Shown here in pieces: positions 1 through 10,295 of a stretch of 64,000 nt of DNA. The translations under genes and the position numbers were made by a program. Each line of letters begins with the position of its first letter. Position 1 is the first letter of the stretch. The stretch covers positions 1-64,000 of the forward strand of contig JASAND010007624.1 in assembly GCA_030248195.1 (NCBI GenBank). Reading direction: 5' to 3'. Source of the DNA: Trissonchulus latispiculum (lineage: Eukaryota; Nematoda; Enoplea; Enoplida; Ironidae). Below the pieces are notes generated by a model. It was not told where the DNA came from and searched no databases. It worked only from the letters and a program-made list of their open reading frames with translations.

Positions 1-884
1 AACAACAGGGGGTATATATACGGTTATTCTGTTCCTATCAATAATGAAAAATTTGGCGATTCTCAAGTGGCCGATGCCTCTTCTTGTGCCAATTTGCCTT
101 CAAAAGCCCAAACCGATTTGGCTGAAATTTACACAGCGTGTGGGCCCAATGCAGCCTACAACTACAGTACACCTCAAAAAAACTTTTTTTGCGAAGTTCG
201 CCTTTTTTGCAAACTCCGCGAACTTCGTGAAATTTCGCCAAATTTCGCGAACTTCGCGAAGAATTTTTCGCGATGTTTCGCGAAGTTTTTTCAGTTAGCT
301 AATTGAGGGGTTTTCTCCACAGTAAAAACAAAAAGTTGAGTGGGCAAGCAAAATTTAAATTTTGTTTTGATTCAATTCCAAACTTCGCAAATTTCGTGAA
401 CTTCTCCAAATTTCGCGAACTTCGCGAAGGATTTACGCGAAGTTATTAGTTATTGATAGTGAAAAGCCCGGTAGCCAGTTTGCAACCCTCTTCCAGGAAT
501 TCGGATGTTATCTGGAATGAATGAAAGCAGCATTGAATGTAGTCAAGTCACGCGGGAAAAACCCACTCGAATATGCGGGGGAAAACCCACCCCCAGTGTG
601 GACTTACCGGTATATAAGATTTTAACAGCCTATCTTGAAGAGCGTCCAAAATAACCCTAGAGGCTGCATATTGCCGCTGCCGCTGCTTCCTCGTAAATTT
701 TTTGGGATTTCAAATTTTTGAAAATTTTGGTCCATCCAAGTGCCAAAATTTGACAAATTTTGCCGGGCCACCCTGAACTACTGGAAAGACATAGACCAAA
801 ACGTAATATATGATGGATGATGGAATGAAATATGAATATGAATGAATATGTACGTGTAGGGTAAGTGTTGCGCTTCATGATGAT
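1..884. other. No gene seen; AT-rich repeat-derived DNA
   Basis: No reading frame here looks like a protein. Positions 190-290 and 380-450 hold clustered short inverted motifs around AACTTCGCGAA. Positions 553-593 carry two GGGAAAAACCCAC-like motifs, resembling the subterminal repeats of the TA-flanked elements at 42232 and 48792. It is probably old transposon sequence, but I could not define boundaries. Confidence 0.5.
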
Positions 885-1510
885 ACTAGAGGGAAAAATG
901 CCCTAGACGGGCATGCAGTTGCTAGAATAGGGAAAGAAGTAAGGGCGGAAAAATGGCAATATAATTGACAGTCGGCGCTGAAAATGACTGGCTTATTTTT
1001 ACTGGGGGGGTGGGGGGGCGCCCCCCATTCGGCGAACTCCCCCCCCTTTCGAGGAGACCCCCCCCCATGAAATGCCCCCCATAACCCCAAAAATTGCCAA
1101 ATTTTACCATTTTTACCCTAAATTTTCAAACATTTTTCCGGCTGCGCCGGATTTTTAAGGAAATTTTCACTATTTTAGCCTAAAAACCACTTAAAATTAG
1201 TCATTTTTTAGCGATTCTTACACATTTTTACACGAAAAACCCGCAAAAATTCGAAAATTTTTTCCAAAATATGCCCCCCATTTCTGGTCAGCCCCCCCAT
1301 CGATGGGGGGCCCCCTCCATGAACCCCCCCCCGCCCCATAAATTTATGCCTAAAAATAAGCCAGAATGATAGAAACTAGATTCAGCGCCGAATAGGGAAA
1401 ACAGTCGGCGCTGAAAATGACAGAAATTAGATTCAGCGCCGAATAGGGAAAGCAGTCGGCGCAGAAAATGATAGAAACTAGATTCAGCGCCGAATAGGGA
1501 AAGCAGTCAA
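885..1510. mobile_element. Diverged relative of the 38-41 kb palindrome element
   Basis: The text around 889-935 (TAG..GGGAAAAATGCCCT, then GACGGGCA and AGAATAGGGAAAG) matches the termini of the elements at 38204 and 39602. From 1365 to 1510 there are about three tandem units containing CAGCGCCGAATAGGGAAA and CGGCGCTGAAAATGA, equivalent to the CGCCGAATAGGGAAT units in those elements. The copy is split by a short element at 988-1364. Confidence 0.55.
988..1364. mobile_element. CTGG-family short element, copy 1
   Basis: The TIRs read CTGGCTTATTTTTA at the left and TAAAAATAAGCCAG at the right. The 5-bp duplication AATGA lies immediately outside both ends (983-987, 1365-1369). Poly-G/C blocks lie just inside the TIRs and there is no ORF. 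It sits in the minisatellite of the older element around it. One of five copies in the window (also 15640, 25200, 41459, 56538). Confidence 0.82.
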
Positions 1511-1533
1511 AATTCAACAATGTTACCTTTGAT

Positions 1534-2679
1534 TAGTGATGTGCGCTGAGACATTTGCCCGCTCCGGAGCTCCGGCCGGAGCGGGCTGTCGGAGCACCGG
1601 AGCTCCGGAGCTCCGGAGCTCCGCGGAGCTCCGACTGTTAGTGAAGGCAAAACTGCAAAAATTTCGGTTTAAGCTAAAAAGATGTTGTTTAGTCAATAAA
1701 AAGCATGCCTACTCGCTGTACTGTACACTTTATGATAAAACAAAAATACAATAAAAGTGTTATCGTTTAACTGTTTAACTGTTCGCTGTATTTTTGATTT
1801 GAAATAAGTTCAGCTTTCAACAATATTTCACAGAATTTTTGGGTTACGTAATTGATTGTGCATACTGCTGTGTTTACATACGTAAAAGCTCGTGTTAGTT
1901 TACACTGCAGTTTACTTTAATGTTTCACTTTTTCCAAGATTTCGCAAATTTAGATATTATATTCCGCATGAAATACTCAATATTTCTTGTAGGAATTTCA
2001 TCAAATGTATACCAAACTTTTCAAATTCATGCATAAAATATTGCAAATCTGACGGGAGTGGACCAGATTTCATTTACCCACTACGTAGTTAACTTATCAT
2101 CATGTATATATAATACCTAACTGAAATATATAAAATTTCAGCTAACAGAATTTTTATCTGAAAGATAGAAAAGAAAAAGTAAAGAAAACAGCTGCAGTTT
2201 TTCAAAGTTTACGTACATGGAATAGATTTAACGGAAATGTAATATTTAATGGAACAATTAATACCAAGTACGAAATTTAAAACGTTTTACTGAATGAATT
2301 CCTAAATATTAGAGTTGTATTTAATTATTCTTTCGTATATTTGGAACATGGACAAGTTTAAATTGTCTCCAGAAAAAAGAAACGTCTTGAGAAGTATATA
2401 AGAACGCAGCCTTGGGAAAATTTAAACATTTTTAAGGAGTACGACAACTATATGTAAAATTCAATACAGTCTTACGTGCTGTAAGGAGAAATCGTGGAGT
2501 TCAGAGAAAGATCATACTTTCAAATTTTTCTTAGCACCTTCAAAGCTTGCACAAGGCTGCTCCGGATACCCGGAGCTCCGGAGCTCCGGAGCTCCGGAGC
2601 AGAAGCCCGCTCCGGAGCACCGAAAATCGGAGCTCCGCTCCGGAGCTCCGTCGGAGCGAAGCTCCGGCGCACATCACTA
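1534..2679. mobile_element. hAT-like non-autonomous element with CTCCGG arrays
   Basis: The TIRs are TAGTGATGTGCGC and its complement. The 8-bp duplication CCTTTGAT lies at 1526-1533 and 2680-2687, the length typical of hAT insertions. Just inside each end is an array of the hexamer GCTCCG/CGGAGC (about 1557-1636 and 2568-2668). The 900-bp AT-rich centre has no recognisable transposase, so the element is presumably mobilised in trans. Confidence 0.82.
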
Positions 2680-2830
2680 CCTTTGATACGGTAATCTCAT
2701 TAATATATATCTCGGGGTTATAGCACAGCGTGGGGAGCGAACATGTTGTACATCATGTTGTTGTTGTTTCCGTACGTACGTGTACATCAGCAACTTTTAC
2801 AAAGGTATGCCGGAAAACATGACGACGGGG

Positions 2831-3456
2831 ACCAGTGGCGCACATAGGAAATTTTTTCAGGGGGGGGCGGACCTCAAAAAATTTGGGGGGTCTGGGGCAA
2901 AATTTTTGACAACAAGTCAAAATTCACAAAAAGCAAACCCCCCCAAAATGACAAATTTTCGCGACCCCCCACCCAGATTTTTGGCCCAAAAGTGGTCAAA
3001 AATGGCATAAAATCGAAAATTTGGGGGGGTCCCCCCACCCTCCGTCGGAATTTTGCCCAGCCACACCTATGCCCACCCCCACCCACACCCAGCATTTGGG
3101 TACAGTTTTCTTTAAAATTTCCGATTTTTGAGACCCCCCCAGCCAGATTTGGACTTTTTATCCCCCCCCCAACTCAAACAGGTGTTATATGCCCATAGGT
3201 GTGGCTGGGCAAAAAATCTGGGGGGGGTTCCGACGGAGTGTGGGGGGAACGGGAGGGAACCCCCCAAATTTTCGATTTTATGCCATTTTTGACCTTTGAC
3301 CACTTTTGGGCCAAAAATCTGGGGGGGGTATCAAAAATCTCAAAATCTGGGGGGGTTTGTCATTTGTCATTTGCGAAAATTTGTCATTTTGGGGGGGGCC
3401 CACCCCCCCCCTCCCAAACACACCTATGCCTATAATGCCCCCCAACACACCCGTTA
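2831..3456. mobile_element. Cluster of overlapping poly-G/poly-C element ends
   Basis: CACATAGG at 2842 and the motif CATAGGTGTGGCTGGGC in both orientations (about 3054-3070 and 3192-3208) are ends of the same family as the 201-bp element at 3925. Long G or C runs alternate with CAAAAATCTGGGGG-like text. Individual insertions cannot be separated reliably. Open frames here are translations of simple sequence, not genes. Confidence 0.5.
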
Positions 3457-3924
3457 GCAGTGGCGGATCCAGGATATTGAAAAGGGGGGGCCCGCTGAAA
3501 AATTTTTCTGGGGCGGGTTTGGGGGGGGGGGCCGAAGGCGCGAAAATTGGGCATTTTTATGGCAAATTTTGCAAAATTTTTCAAAAAAGTCCAAATTTTT
3601 GGCTTCACTTGTTTATTATCGCGAGAAATATATACACGTTTATAACGGTTTGATGGTCTTCTAGACTCAATATTGGCTTTATTCTGGACTCAAAAACATG
3701 TTGGCAATAAAGTTTTCGAGTTTAAAAACATTGTCTAATGTTAAAATTACTTAATGATTTCATGTTTTTCGGCATTAGCAATGGCTGAAAATGCGATTTT
3801 TGACATAAAAATAGAAACATTTTTTGGGGGAGGTTTGGGGGGGGGTGTCGTGGGGGGGGGTCTAAAAAGGGCCCCCCCAAAATTCCGGGGGAGGCCCCCC
3901 CCCAACCCAAATCCCCGTTACACC

Positions 3925-4125
3925 CATAGATGTGTTAGGGGTGGGGGGGACCCCCACCAAAATGACAAATTTTGGCGACCCCCCCAATTTTCAGATTTTT
4001 GGTACCCCCCCAGATTTTTGTCCAAAAAGTGGCCAAAAATGGCATAAAATCGGAAATTTAGGGGGGGTCCCCCCCGCCGTCGGAACCCCCCCCCCCCCCC
4101 AATTTTTTGCCCAGCCACACCTATG
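3925..4125. mobile_element. 201-bp hAT-like MITE
   Basis: The ends are CATAGATGTGTTAGGGG and the complement of CATAGGTGTGGCTGGGC. The 8-bp duplication GTTACACC lies at 3917-3924 and 4126-4133. It is G/C-rich with no ORF. A related single end lies at 41286, just inside VPS72 intron 1. Confidence 0.72.
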
Positions 4126-4628
4126 GTTACACCTATGGGGGGGGGGGGGGGGTAACCAAATTTTTCAGGGGTGGGGGTGGTAAAAATTTGCATTTTCCAG
4201 GAACAACATATTTTTACAAGAAAATATTGTGTATGGAAAGGTTAGTTCACTTGCCAATTGGAAAACAACTATATCCCGTGACTGAAGCAAAGCATGGAGA
4301 ATTTATATACACGTAAGAAGAATTACATTAGTACGTGTAAGAATTACACGGGGGGTCTGGGGGGCGGAGCCCCCTGAAGTTGAAGAATTTTTTGAAATCG
4401 TGCAAAATTCAGCAATTCAAATGTTTGAAAAGATTAGTTAAGATGAGATGAGTTACGTATTTAGTTGTATAATCGATCAGTGGAAAACCAAAACGGGAAT
4501 TGGATGCTTTTCAGAATTTTTCACTTCCACGATTTATTCTAGAACACTTTCAGAAGCTGCCAATTATCAATCTTGCATTGCCCATTTACATATATATATA
4601 CGTTATGAAAGCAAAATAAAGTTTGTGT

Positions 4629-4629
4629 A

Positions 4630-4673
<44 letters not shown>
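4629..4673. repeat. (TA)n microsatellite
   Basis: An essentially pure AT dinucleotide run. It lies within the disrupted hAT-like copy, directly left of the insertion at 4678. Confidence 0.9.
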
Positions 4674-4675
<2 letters not shown>

Positions 4676-4677
4676 CC

Positions 4678-5423
4678 CACTAGCGTAGATACGGGGGGGG
4701 GCGGGGGAAATAATGGCTTTGCCAACCTGAAAAAATTGGACAAAAGAAAAATTTTACGCCCGCGCAGAGCGCGGGCGTTGGACTTTATTAGAAACATACA
4801 CAAATTATACATTAATGCTTAAATTAGCTCAATATTGATGCATTTTCTACGCCATTAAAAAACTTCTAGCGCCTCCGCCGCGAATTTTGGTAAATTCGGT
4901 TATCAAAAATATTATTTTTCATTAAACATGCTAACAAATGTTTATTTATATAAGTTGCTTTGCAGTTTTGCTGCTATTTGCGTTATTCCCAACATTATCA
5001 GCCTTGACATAATTGGTTGATATGATCAGAAGTTCTTTAATGGGAGCATTCTAAGTTTCGGTTTTCGGACAAGACAGTAAACGTAGAAAATAGCAAATAA
5101 AGGTACAAAATGTTGTTTGTTAATCAAGTGATAAATCATTTATAAAGAATTAAATGTTTCAGTAGCGTTTAATGGCGAAATTTAAAAAATTTTCTCAACT
5201 TCTGAGGGGCTCCGCCCACCAGACCCCCCCTTGGGATCTAGGATTTCGCTTTCAGTTGTAACAAGTCAAAACCGTGTACCATCGAGACTTGAATTAAAGG
5301 ACAACTTGCAGTATAATACGCATTGTGCATGTTACGCAAAACGAGAAAATGTTAACCCCCCCCCCAAAAGTCCTCGGACAAAACCGCCCCCCCCCCTGAA
5401 AATTTTTTGTACCTACGCTACTG
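4678..5423. mobile_element. hAT-like element (CACTAGCGTAG ends)
   Basis: The ends are CACTAGCGTAGATAC and GTACCTACGCTACTG. The 8-bp duplication TATAAGCC is at 4670-4677 and 5424-5431. The related copy at 34480-35345 reads through TATAAGCCGGTATATAGTCAT without interruption at the matching point. That is an empty site and confirms the insertion. No transposase ORF. Confidence 0.85.
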
Positions 5424-5795
5424 TATAAGCCGGTATATATATATAGTCATAAAATAAACTGAATACGTTGAGTACAATTAATTATATACTTACAAAACAG
5501 GAAAGGAAACAAAATAGAAGACACTTTAAGAGACAGAAGTTCTGTCACAGAACTAAGTACGTAATAAAGCAGCACGGAAGTATATGTATAAGTGCGCCGC
5601 AGGCCAAATTTTTTAAAAATTTGTGGAATTTATTAAAATTATGCTTAATTTTCACTCGAAATATGCATTATAAACAGCTGAAAACATTTTCTAGGGGGGG
5701 GTCCCGGAATGTCAAAGGAGGGGAGGGGACCCAAATCGCAAAGGGGGGGGGGCCGGGCCGCCGGGGCCCTACCCCCCCCCCCCCCCTGGAAATCC

Positions 5796-5988
5796 AAATC
5801 CAAAGTGTCAAAGCCTCAAAGCCTGACAAAAATTACACAATTTTAGCAAATTGAAATCTAATCTTATGTGCTCTCATATACTTGTTTGAAGTACTCTGTT
5901 TATTATGTTTTCCACTTGCACTGTTGAAGAAAAAAAGAATCGTGAGAAATCGAAATTTGGTTGTTGCCAACGATCCTATCCACCACTT
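5796..5988. other. Unassigned AT-rich spacer
   Basis: No ORF, inverted repeat or known element end was recognised between the hAT-like copy and the tRNA-like SINE head. Confidence 0.5.
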
Positions 5989-6070
5989 CAGTGAATGCTA
6001 AAGTTTAAACTCACGTCTTCCCGACATCAGTGAGCAGGAACGTCTGTACATCTGACTGCGCCACCAACAT
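5989..6070 (-). repeat. Possible tRNA-derived SINE head
   Basis: On the minus strand, TGGCGCAGTCAGA resembles an RNA polymerase III A box. GAGTTTAAACTTT, about 35-40 nt downstream, resembles a degenerate B box. A full tRNA cloverleaf cannot be drawn because the acceptor stem does not pair. I therefore read it as a SINE head or decayed tRNA-like sequence, not a working tRNA gene. Other copies were not found here. Confidence 0.35.
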
Positions 6071-6917
6071 GAAGATAGCCTATACTACGAAGTGATTTGT
6101 CGTTGCCAGTGTTTTATGCTTTATGTTTTCTAGTCGGAAGACAGTGCTTTGTGCTTTGTGCTTAAAAGTCTGACCAAAAAATGTAGAAAGCGAAATTGTT
6201 TCCTTTATATCTCAAAAACGCTTCAAATAGCTACCATAAAGTATATATTTTCTGAACCGGACTGATGAGATCTTTCTTTCCGTGAAAAAAGTTTTTTTGA
6301 AAGTTCCCGTGCGATTTCAAAGGGAGCCGCTTTTATATGTCCAGAAAGATTGGTACATGGTAATGCCACGATTTTTTCAGGATACTTTTCCCATTGCCTG
6401 AAAATCCTATACACAACTTTTTTGTTTGAAAATTGCCTAGAGTTCTTCTATTTTTTCGATTTTCAAAGCCCTTTGATCTTTGCCGCTTTTTAGACTTTGA
6501 CTGGCTATTACTCGTGACTCGCTTAGTGGAAAAATTTTTCGACTAGATTTTCAGGACCGCCTAGGCATCACCTTTGACCTGACATATGTGGTTATTCAAA
6601 ATTTGAAAGTCTATTTTTTCGAAAAATACCATTTTTGACCCAAAATTCGGCATAACGATTCTAGCAAAAGTGAGTAAAAATAGCAGTATGGTCATAAAGT
6701 TCAATCTGAGGTGAATCCAACGATGTAAACTTTTTGTGGCTACGACTTATATTGCGCAAGCTATGAATTTTTTAACAATTTCCCCTATTTCAGGTGATTT
6801 TCGCTAGTTGCACTGGCTCATGCAAACCAAGGCGGCAACATCAAAGACGGCCATTAAACCAACTGAAATAAGAGAAATTGTTTGAAAAATCATTGCGGAC
6901 GTACCGTATTCTCGCGC

Positions 6918-7839
6918 TTAAGGGGGCGCTTGCATTATCGGGATTATAGATATAAAATTTAGACCGATAGCTCAATTTTAAAGAAATCCCAACTAAACTT
7001 ACTCTGGTTGGCGGGGCATCTTTTGACAAAATTTCGGCAACGGAGATCACGTGCTTGGCTAGCTTCCAATATGGCTTAAAATTTCGAAATTTTATTGAAG
7101 CTACAAACGACAACGTCGAATGCACTAGGGGAAAGAACATAAAAAGCCCGTTACAACGATGTGGATATCTCTCCTGTACGTGGTTGCTATCAAAAGTTAC
7201 AGGCGGTTGAATATATGACCAAGTTACGTTTACCATTCCCAACGCGAATGCTAATGTAAAAACAAATCGTTCGGAAATGACTTCTACAGGGCTTTTCACG
7301 TTGCTTTTGTGTTGGATTTGTTTATTATTTTATGAAATACACTGTGCGACTCATTAAAAGCATAATATTTGCGAAAAACTGAAGTGATTAGTGCGAAATT
7401 TTTCATTTTGATTTTCTCATAAATGCTGCGACCAAACTCGCTCAAATTTTGCATGCACGTTTATGTGACGGGCGCGCAGGGGCAATTTTTTTAGTTTGGT
7501 TTAAATCGTATATTCCGTGAGATATTGACTTTCAAAGTTTTCGAATATTCATAAAATACTCAAAACTACATAAATCGAAATACTGAAAAAATTGCCCCTG
7601 CGTTATGTTTATTTACGCATTTGTGCCAAATTTGAGCTAATTTCATTCAGCCGTTAATGAGTGACAGCGTTTTGAAAATTTCAGCTTATCCCTCTTGTGT
7701 AAGTCGTAAGCCAAGCACTGGATCATTCAAATTCATGTTGTTAGCATTTAGCACCAGCTACCTATGCTGAAAGTTTGAAATAGATTCGTTGGAAAATAAA
7801 TCAGGAGAACCGTTCCCGGTAATGCAAGCGCCCCCTTAA
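6918..7839. mobile_element. TTAA element, GGGGGCGCTT subfamily, copy 1
   Basis: TTAA is at 6918-6921 and 7836-7839. The TIRs inside read GGGGGCGCTTGCATTATCGG and the complement of GGGGGCGCTTGCATTACCGG. The interior matches, in reverse orientation, the copy at 31368-32295, including the segment TAACTTTTGATAG and the text around the ACCACGT motif. A 152-codon open frame here is not conserved enough to call a gene. A TTAA duplication fits piggyBac- or Kolobok-type transposition. Confidence 0.83.
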
Positions 7840-7853
7840 GAGAACATGTTCTC

Positions 7854-9235
7854 TTAAGGTGCTGGTTTCCTTTCGGGTATTTTTGACTCCTACGGCTTTA
7901 ATCCTTTACGCAAAGGGTTAAAACTTACGAAATAACATATTTCCGTGCTCTTTAACATTTTAGGACCAGTCTCGTATTCTTAGGCCAAAAGATAAGAAAG
8001 TTTTGGTTTTTGGCCTTAAGCTCCCAGTAGGTAGACAAGACACGGGATTGGTTGGTATGGCTGGAAAGAGGACTCGAAAATGAACAATTTTGCTCTTACA
8101 ACCTTTGAGCTATCTCCAGTGGTTAAGTCAGTATAAGCAAAATACTGTTTTTAGGGTCAAAAAAGGGCTATTTTTGAGGAAATCAGTTTTTCAAAATTAC
8201 TGCCACATATTAAGGACAAAATTGGCTTAGTTATACTCAATCGATACATCGTCCACATGCACATTTTATGAATGCCTATTAGCCGGACTTTATTGCTTTA
8301 AGCTACAGATTTGGCCGAAAAACCATTTTGGCAAAACTGCGATTATTTTGTTTCGAACATCGATTTCTCAAAAACTACTCGACGGATTCCGGAGATTTTC
8401 GGCAGACTCGAAATTCGCACTTCTGCGGAGGGACGTTTTTCTTGGTTTGGGCTAAAACTTATTGAGTGCCAAGAAAACTCTATGCGAAGTTGCGAAATTT
8501 CGTGTTACTGTGCATTTGGCCGATTTTCTCGACCGTTAAGACCTGCTGAGCCAAATCCAAAAAACGACCCTCGGCCCATATGTCCTTCATATCGCGGCAC
8601 AAAAAGAACTTTTGGCCGATTCTTCAGTTTTGAGAAATCGGTGTTCAAAAACTTCTGGTCTATATTCATCCTGTTAGGAACCGTGTCAAAAATGGTGCCT
8701 GATATTCACCGTGTACACGATTCATTTACACGATTTAATTCGTGTAAAAATCGTGTAAGCGGCTTGTTTGATATGATCACTTTTGAAGTTTTTGTAAGCT
8801 AGTCCAGTCTAAGTAGCAAGCCAGTGCTGTAATAAAGTGAATCAAAAACCTTTGACTTAACTTTTTGTGCACCTATTCCTAGTTATCAAAACTAACAAGA
8901 AGCTGTTTCTGCCGGAAAGCAAAAAACATAGACAAAAACTGCCATAAAAAGAAACGTGTAAAATTCGTGTAATCTTGAAAGAAAACTTATCTAATTCGTG
9001 TAATTTTTATCGTTTACACGATTTTATTTTTGACACGCTTCCTTAGATGTCAGCATGACAGAAAATTTCTGCTATTTTTTTGCTAATTTTGTCAGTTCTG
9101 TGAGCTCATGTGAATGTACAGATAATAAGCTTTAAAACGATGTATAAAGCTCTTTACAACTCTCAAAATTGCGAAAGTTATAGCGTTTCAAAAAACACCA
9201 CAAAAGCACTGCACAAAAGGATACCACCACCTTAA
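7854..9235. mobile_element. TTAA element, GGTGCTGGT subfamily, copy 1
   Basis: TTAA is at 7854-7857 and 9232-9235, with ends GGTGCTGGTTTCC and the complement of GGTGGTGGTATCC. The copy at 24017-25032 is its inverted relative. An open frame at 8311-8802 shares a peptide, around CPSYRGT..FGRFFSFEK..FKNFWSIF, with the opposite frame of that copy. This may be nucleotide conservation only. It carries a Harbinger-like insertion at 8677-9042. Confidence 0.82.
8677..9042. mobile_element. Harbinger-like MITE inside a TTAA element
   Basis: The TIRs are GGAACCGTGTCAAAAA and the complement of GGAAGCGTGTCAAAAA. The 3-bp duplication TTA is at 8674-8676 and 9043-9045, the size and TWA type used by PIF/Harbinger elements. 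The inverted relative at 24017-25032 lacks it, reading CTGTCAGATGTAAGC at the same point, which is an empty site. Inside are repeated GTGTAAA/CACGATTT motifs and no ORF. Confidence 0.75.
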
Positions 9236-9269
9236 GTGAAATACGGGCAAAATCGGAAAATTTTCTGAT

Positions 9270-9600
9270 TTCACTTAAGAGAACACGCTCACTTACGAGA
9301 ACATGTTCCCTTAAGTGAATGTACAGTATCGCTAAAAAGCAATCATCGGCTTTACTTATTTATTTTGTATAATTACTATGGTCATTTTTATGGTATAAAT
9401 GACTCCTTTTTCTTGGAAAGAACTAAAGATTCACCATCAATGGGTCAAATCTTTAAGAATTTTAAAGCTCAACAGCAGTTTCTCTATTTGTGGTTCTGTA
9501 TTTGTCCGATTTCACTTAAGAGAACACGTTCACTTAAGAGAACACGTTCACTTAAGAGAACATGTTCTCTTAAGTGGGTGTTCCCTTAAGCGCGAGAATA
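9270..9600. repeat. CACTTAAGAGAACACGTT repeat array
   Basis: Near-tandem copies of CACTTAAGAGAACACGTT occur around 9273-9320 and 9511-9580. The 12-bp palindrome AGAACATGTTCT recurs here and between the elements at 7840-7853. Each unit supplies a TTAA, which may explain why TTAA elements accumulated here. Confidence 0.65.
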
Positions 9601-10295
9601 CGGTAATGTGAGTCGTAGCCACGAAAGCTTTATATCGTTGGAGTCACCTCAGATTGAACTTTATGATTATGCTATTTTCACTCACTTTTGCTAGAATCGC
9701 TATACCAAAGTTTTGGGTCAAAAAGCGGTATTTTTCGAAAAAACCGACTTTCAAATTTTGAAATACCACTTATATCACGTCAAAGGTGATGCCGAGGCGG
9801 TACTGAAAATCTAATCGAAAAATTTTTCCACTGAGCGAGTCACGAGTAACAGTCAGTCAAAGTCGAAAAAGCGGCAAACATCAAAGGATTTTGAAAATCG
9901 AAAAAATGGAATAACTCACGCAATTTTTAACCAAAAAACTTGAAATTTGGTGTGTCGACTTTCAGGCAAGGTGAAAATTTTTCTAAACAAATTGCGGCAT
10001 TACCATTTACCAATCCTTCTGGACATATAAAAGCGGCGCCCTTTGAAATCGCACGGGAAACTTCGAAAAAACTTTTTCCATGAAAAGAAAGATCACATCA
10101 GTCCGGTTCAGAAAATATATACTTTATGGCAGTTATCTTGAAGCGTTTTTAAGAGATGTAAAGAAAACAATTTCGCTTTCTACATTTTTTGGTCAGACTT
10201 TAGGAGACAGAAACCATATTTGCTAAAATCTGGTCAAAAATCTTGGATTCGATTGTGACCGCCTGACTTGAATTAGCATTTGAAGCTAGACTATT

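Larger units (their letters stand above)
3458..5795. mobile_element. hAT-like CAGTGGCGGATCC-family copy, disrupted
   Basis: The left end CAGTGGCGGATCCAGG is at 3458. From about 4153 onward the text matches the complete copy at 34480-35345 (TAACCAAATTT, GGAACAACATATTTTTACAAG, TTCCACGATTTATTCTAGAA). The right side ends in a long C run without the expected terminal GGATCCGCCACTG. It is interrupted by elements at 3925-4125 and 4678-5423, and 3530-4150 is a mosaic of further G-rich pieces. Confidence 0.55.
6903..9604. mobile_element. TTAA-rich element with CGTATTCTCGCGC ends
   Basis: CCGTATTCTCGCGCTTAAGG at 6905 is mirrored by CCCTTAAGCGCGAGAATACGG at about 9581-9602. Inside the right end are near-tandem copies of CACTTAAGAGAACACGTT, each carrying a TTAA. 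Two elements (6918 and 7854) inserted at such TTAA sites. Left and right remnants lie on either side of them. Confidence 0.6.
6166..10200. mobile_element. Fold-back element with ~600-bp inverted arms, heavily nested
   Basis: The left arm, about 6166-6760, begins AAGTCTGACCAAAAAATGTAG. The right arm, about 9605-10200, is its inverted copy and ends GGTCAGACTT. The arms share long stretches such as CTTTTATATGTCCAGAA and ATATATACTTTATGG. TTAA precedes the left end (6162-6165) and TAGG follows the right end, suggesting a mutated TTAA duplication. The centre holds several later TTAA insertions. Confidence 0.72.

Noticed and set aside
37..306. Several overlapping frames at the left edge
   Set aside because: Driven by AACTTCGCGAA-type repeats. 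No domain.
4603..4822. Frames rich in YIYIYI on both strands
   Set aside because: Translation of the (TA)n run at 4629-4673. The same applies at 38916-38966 and 40122-40219.
6841..7299. 152-codon minus-strand frame
   Set aside because: It starts inside the fold-back element, crosses the TTAA boundary at 6918 and shows no domain. Its translation is not preserved in the related copy at 31368-32295.
8311..8802. 163-codon frame with conserved-looking peptide
   Set aside because: The frame runs into the Harbinger-like insertion at 8677 and has a non-ATG start. The similarity to the 24-25 kb copy is explained by DNA homology.
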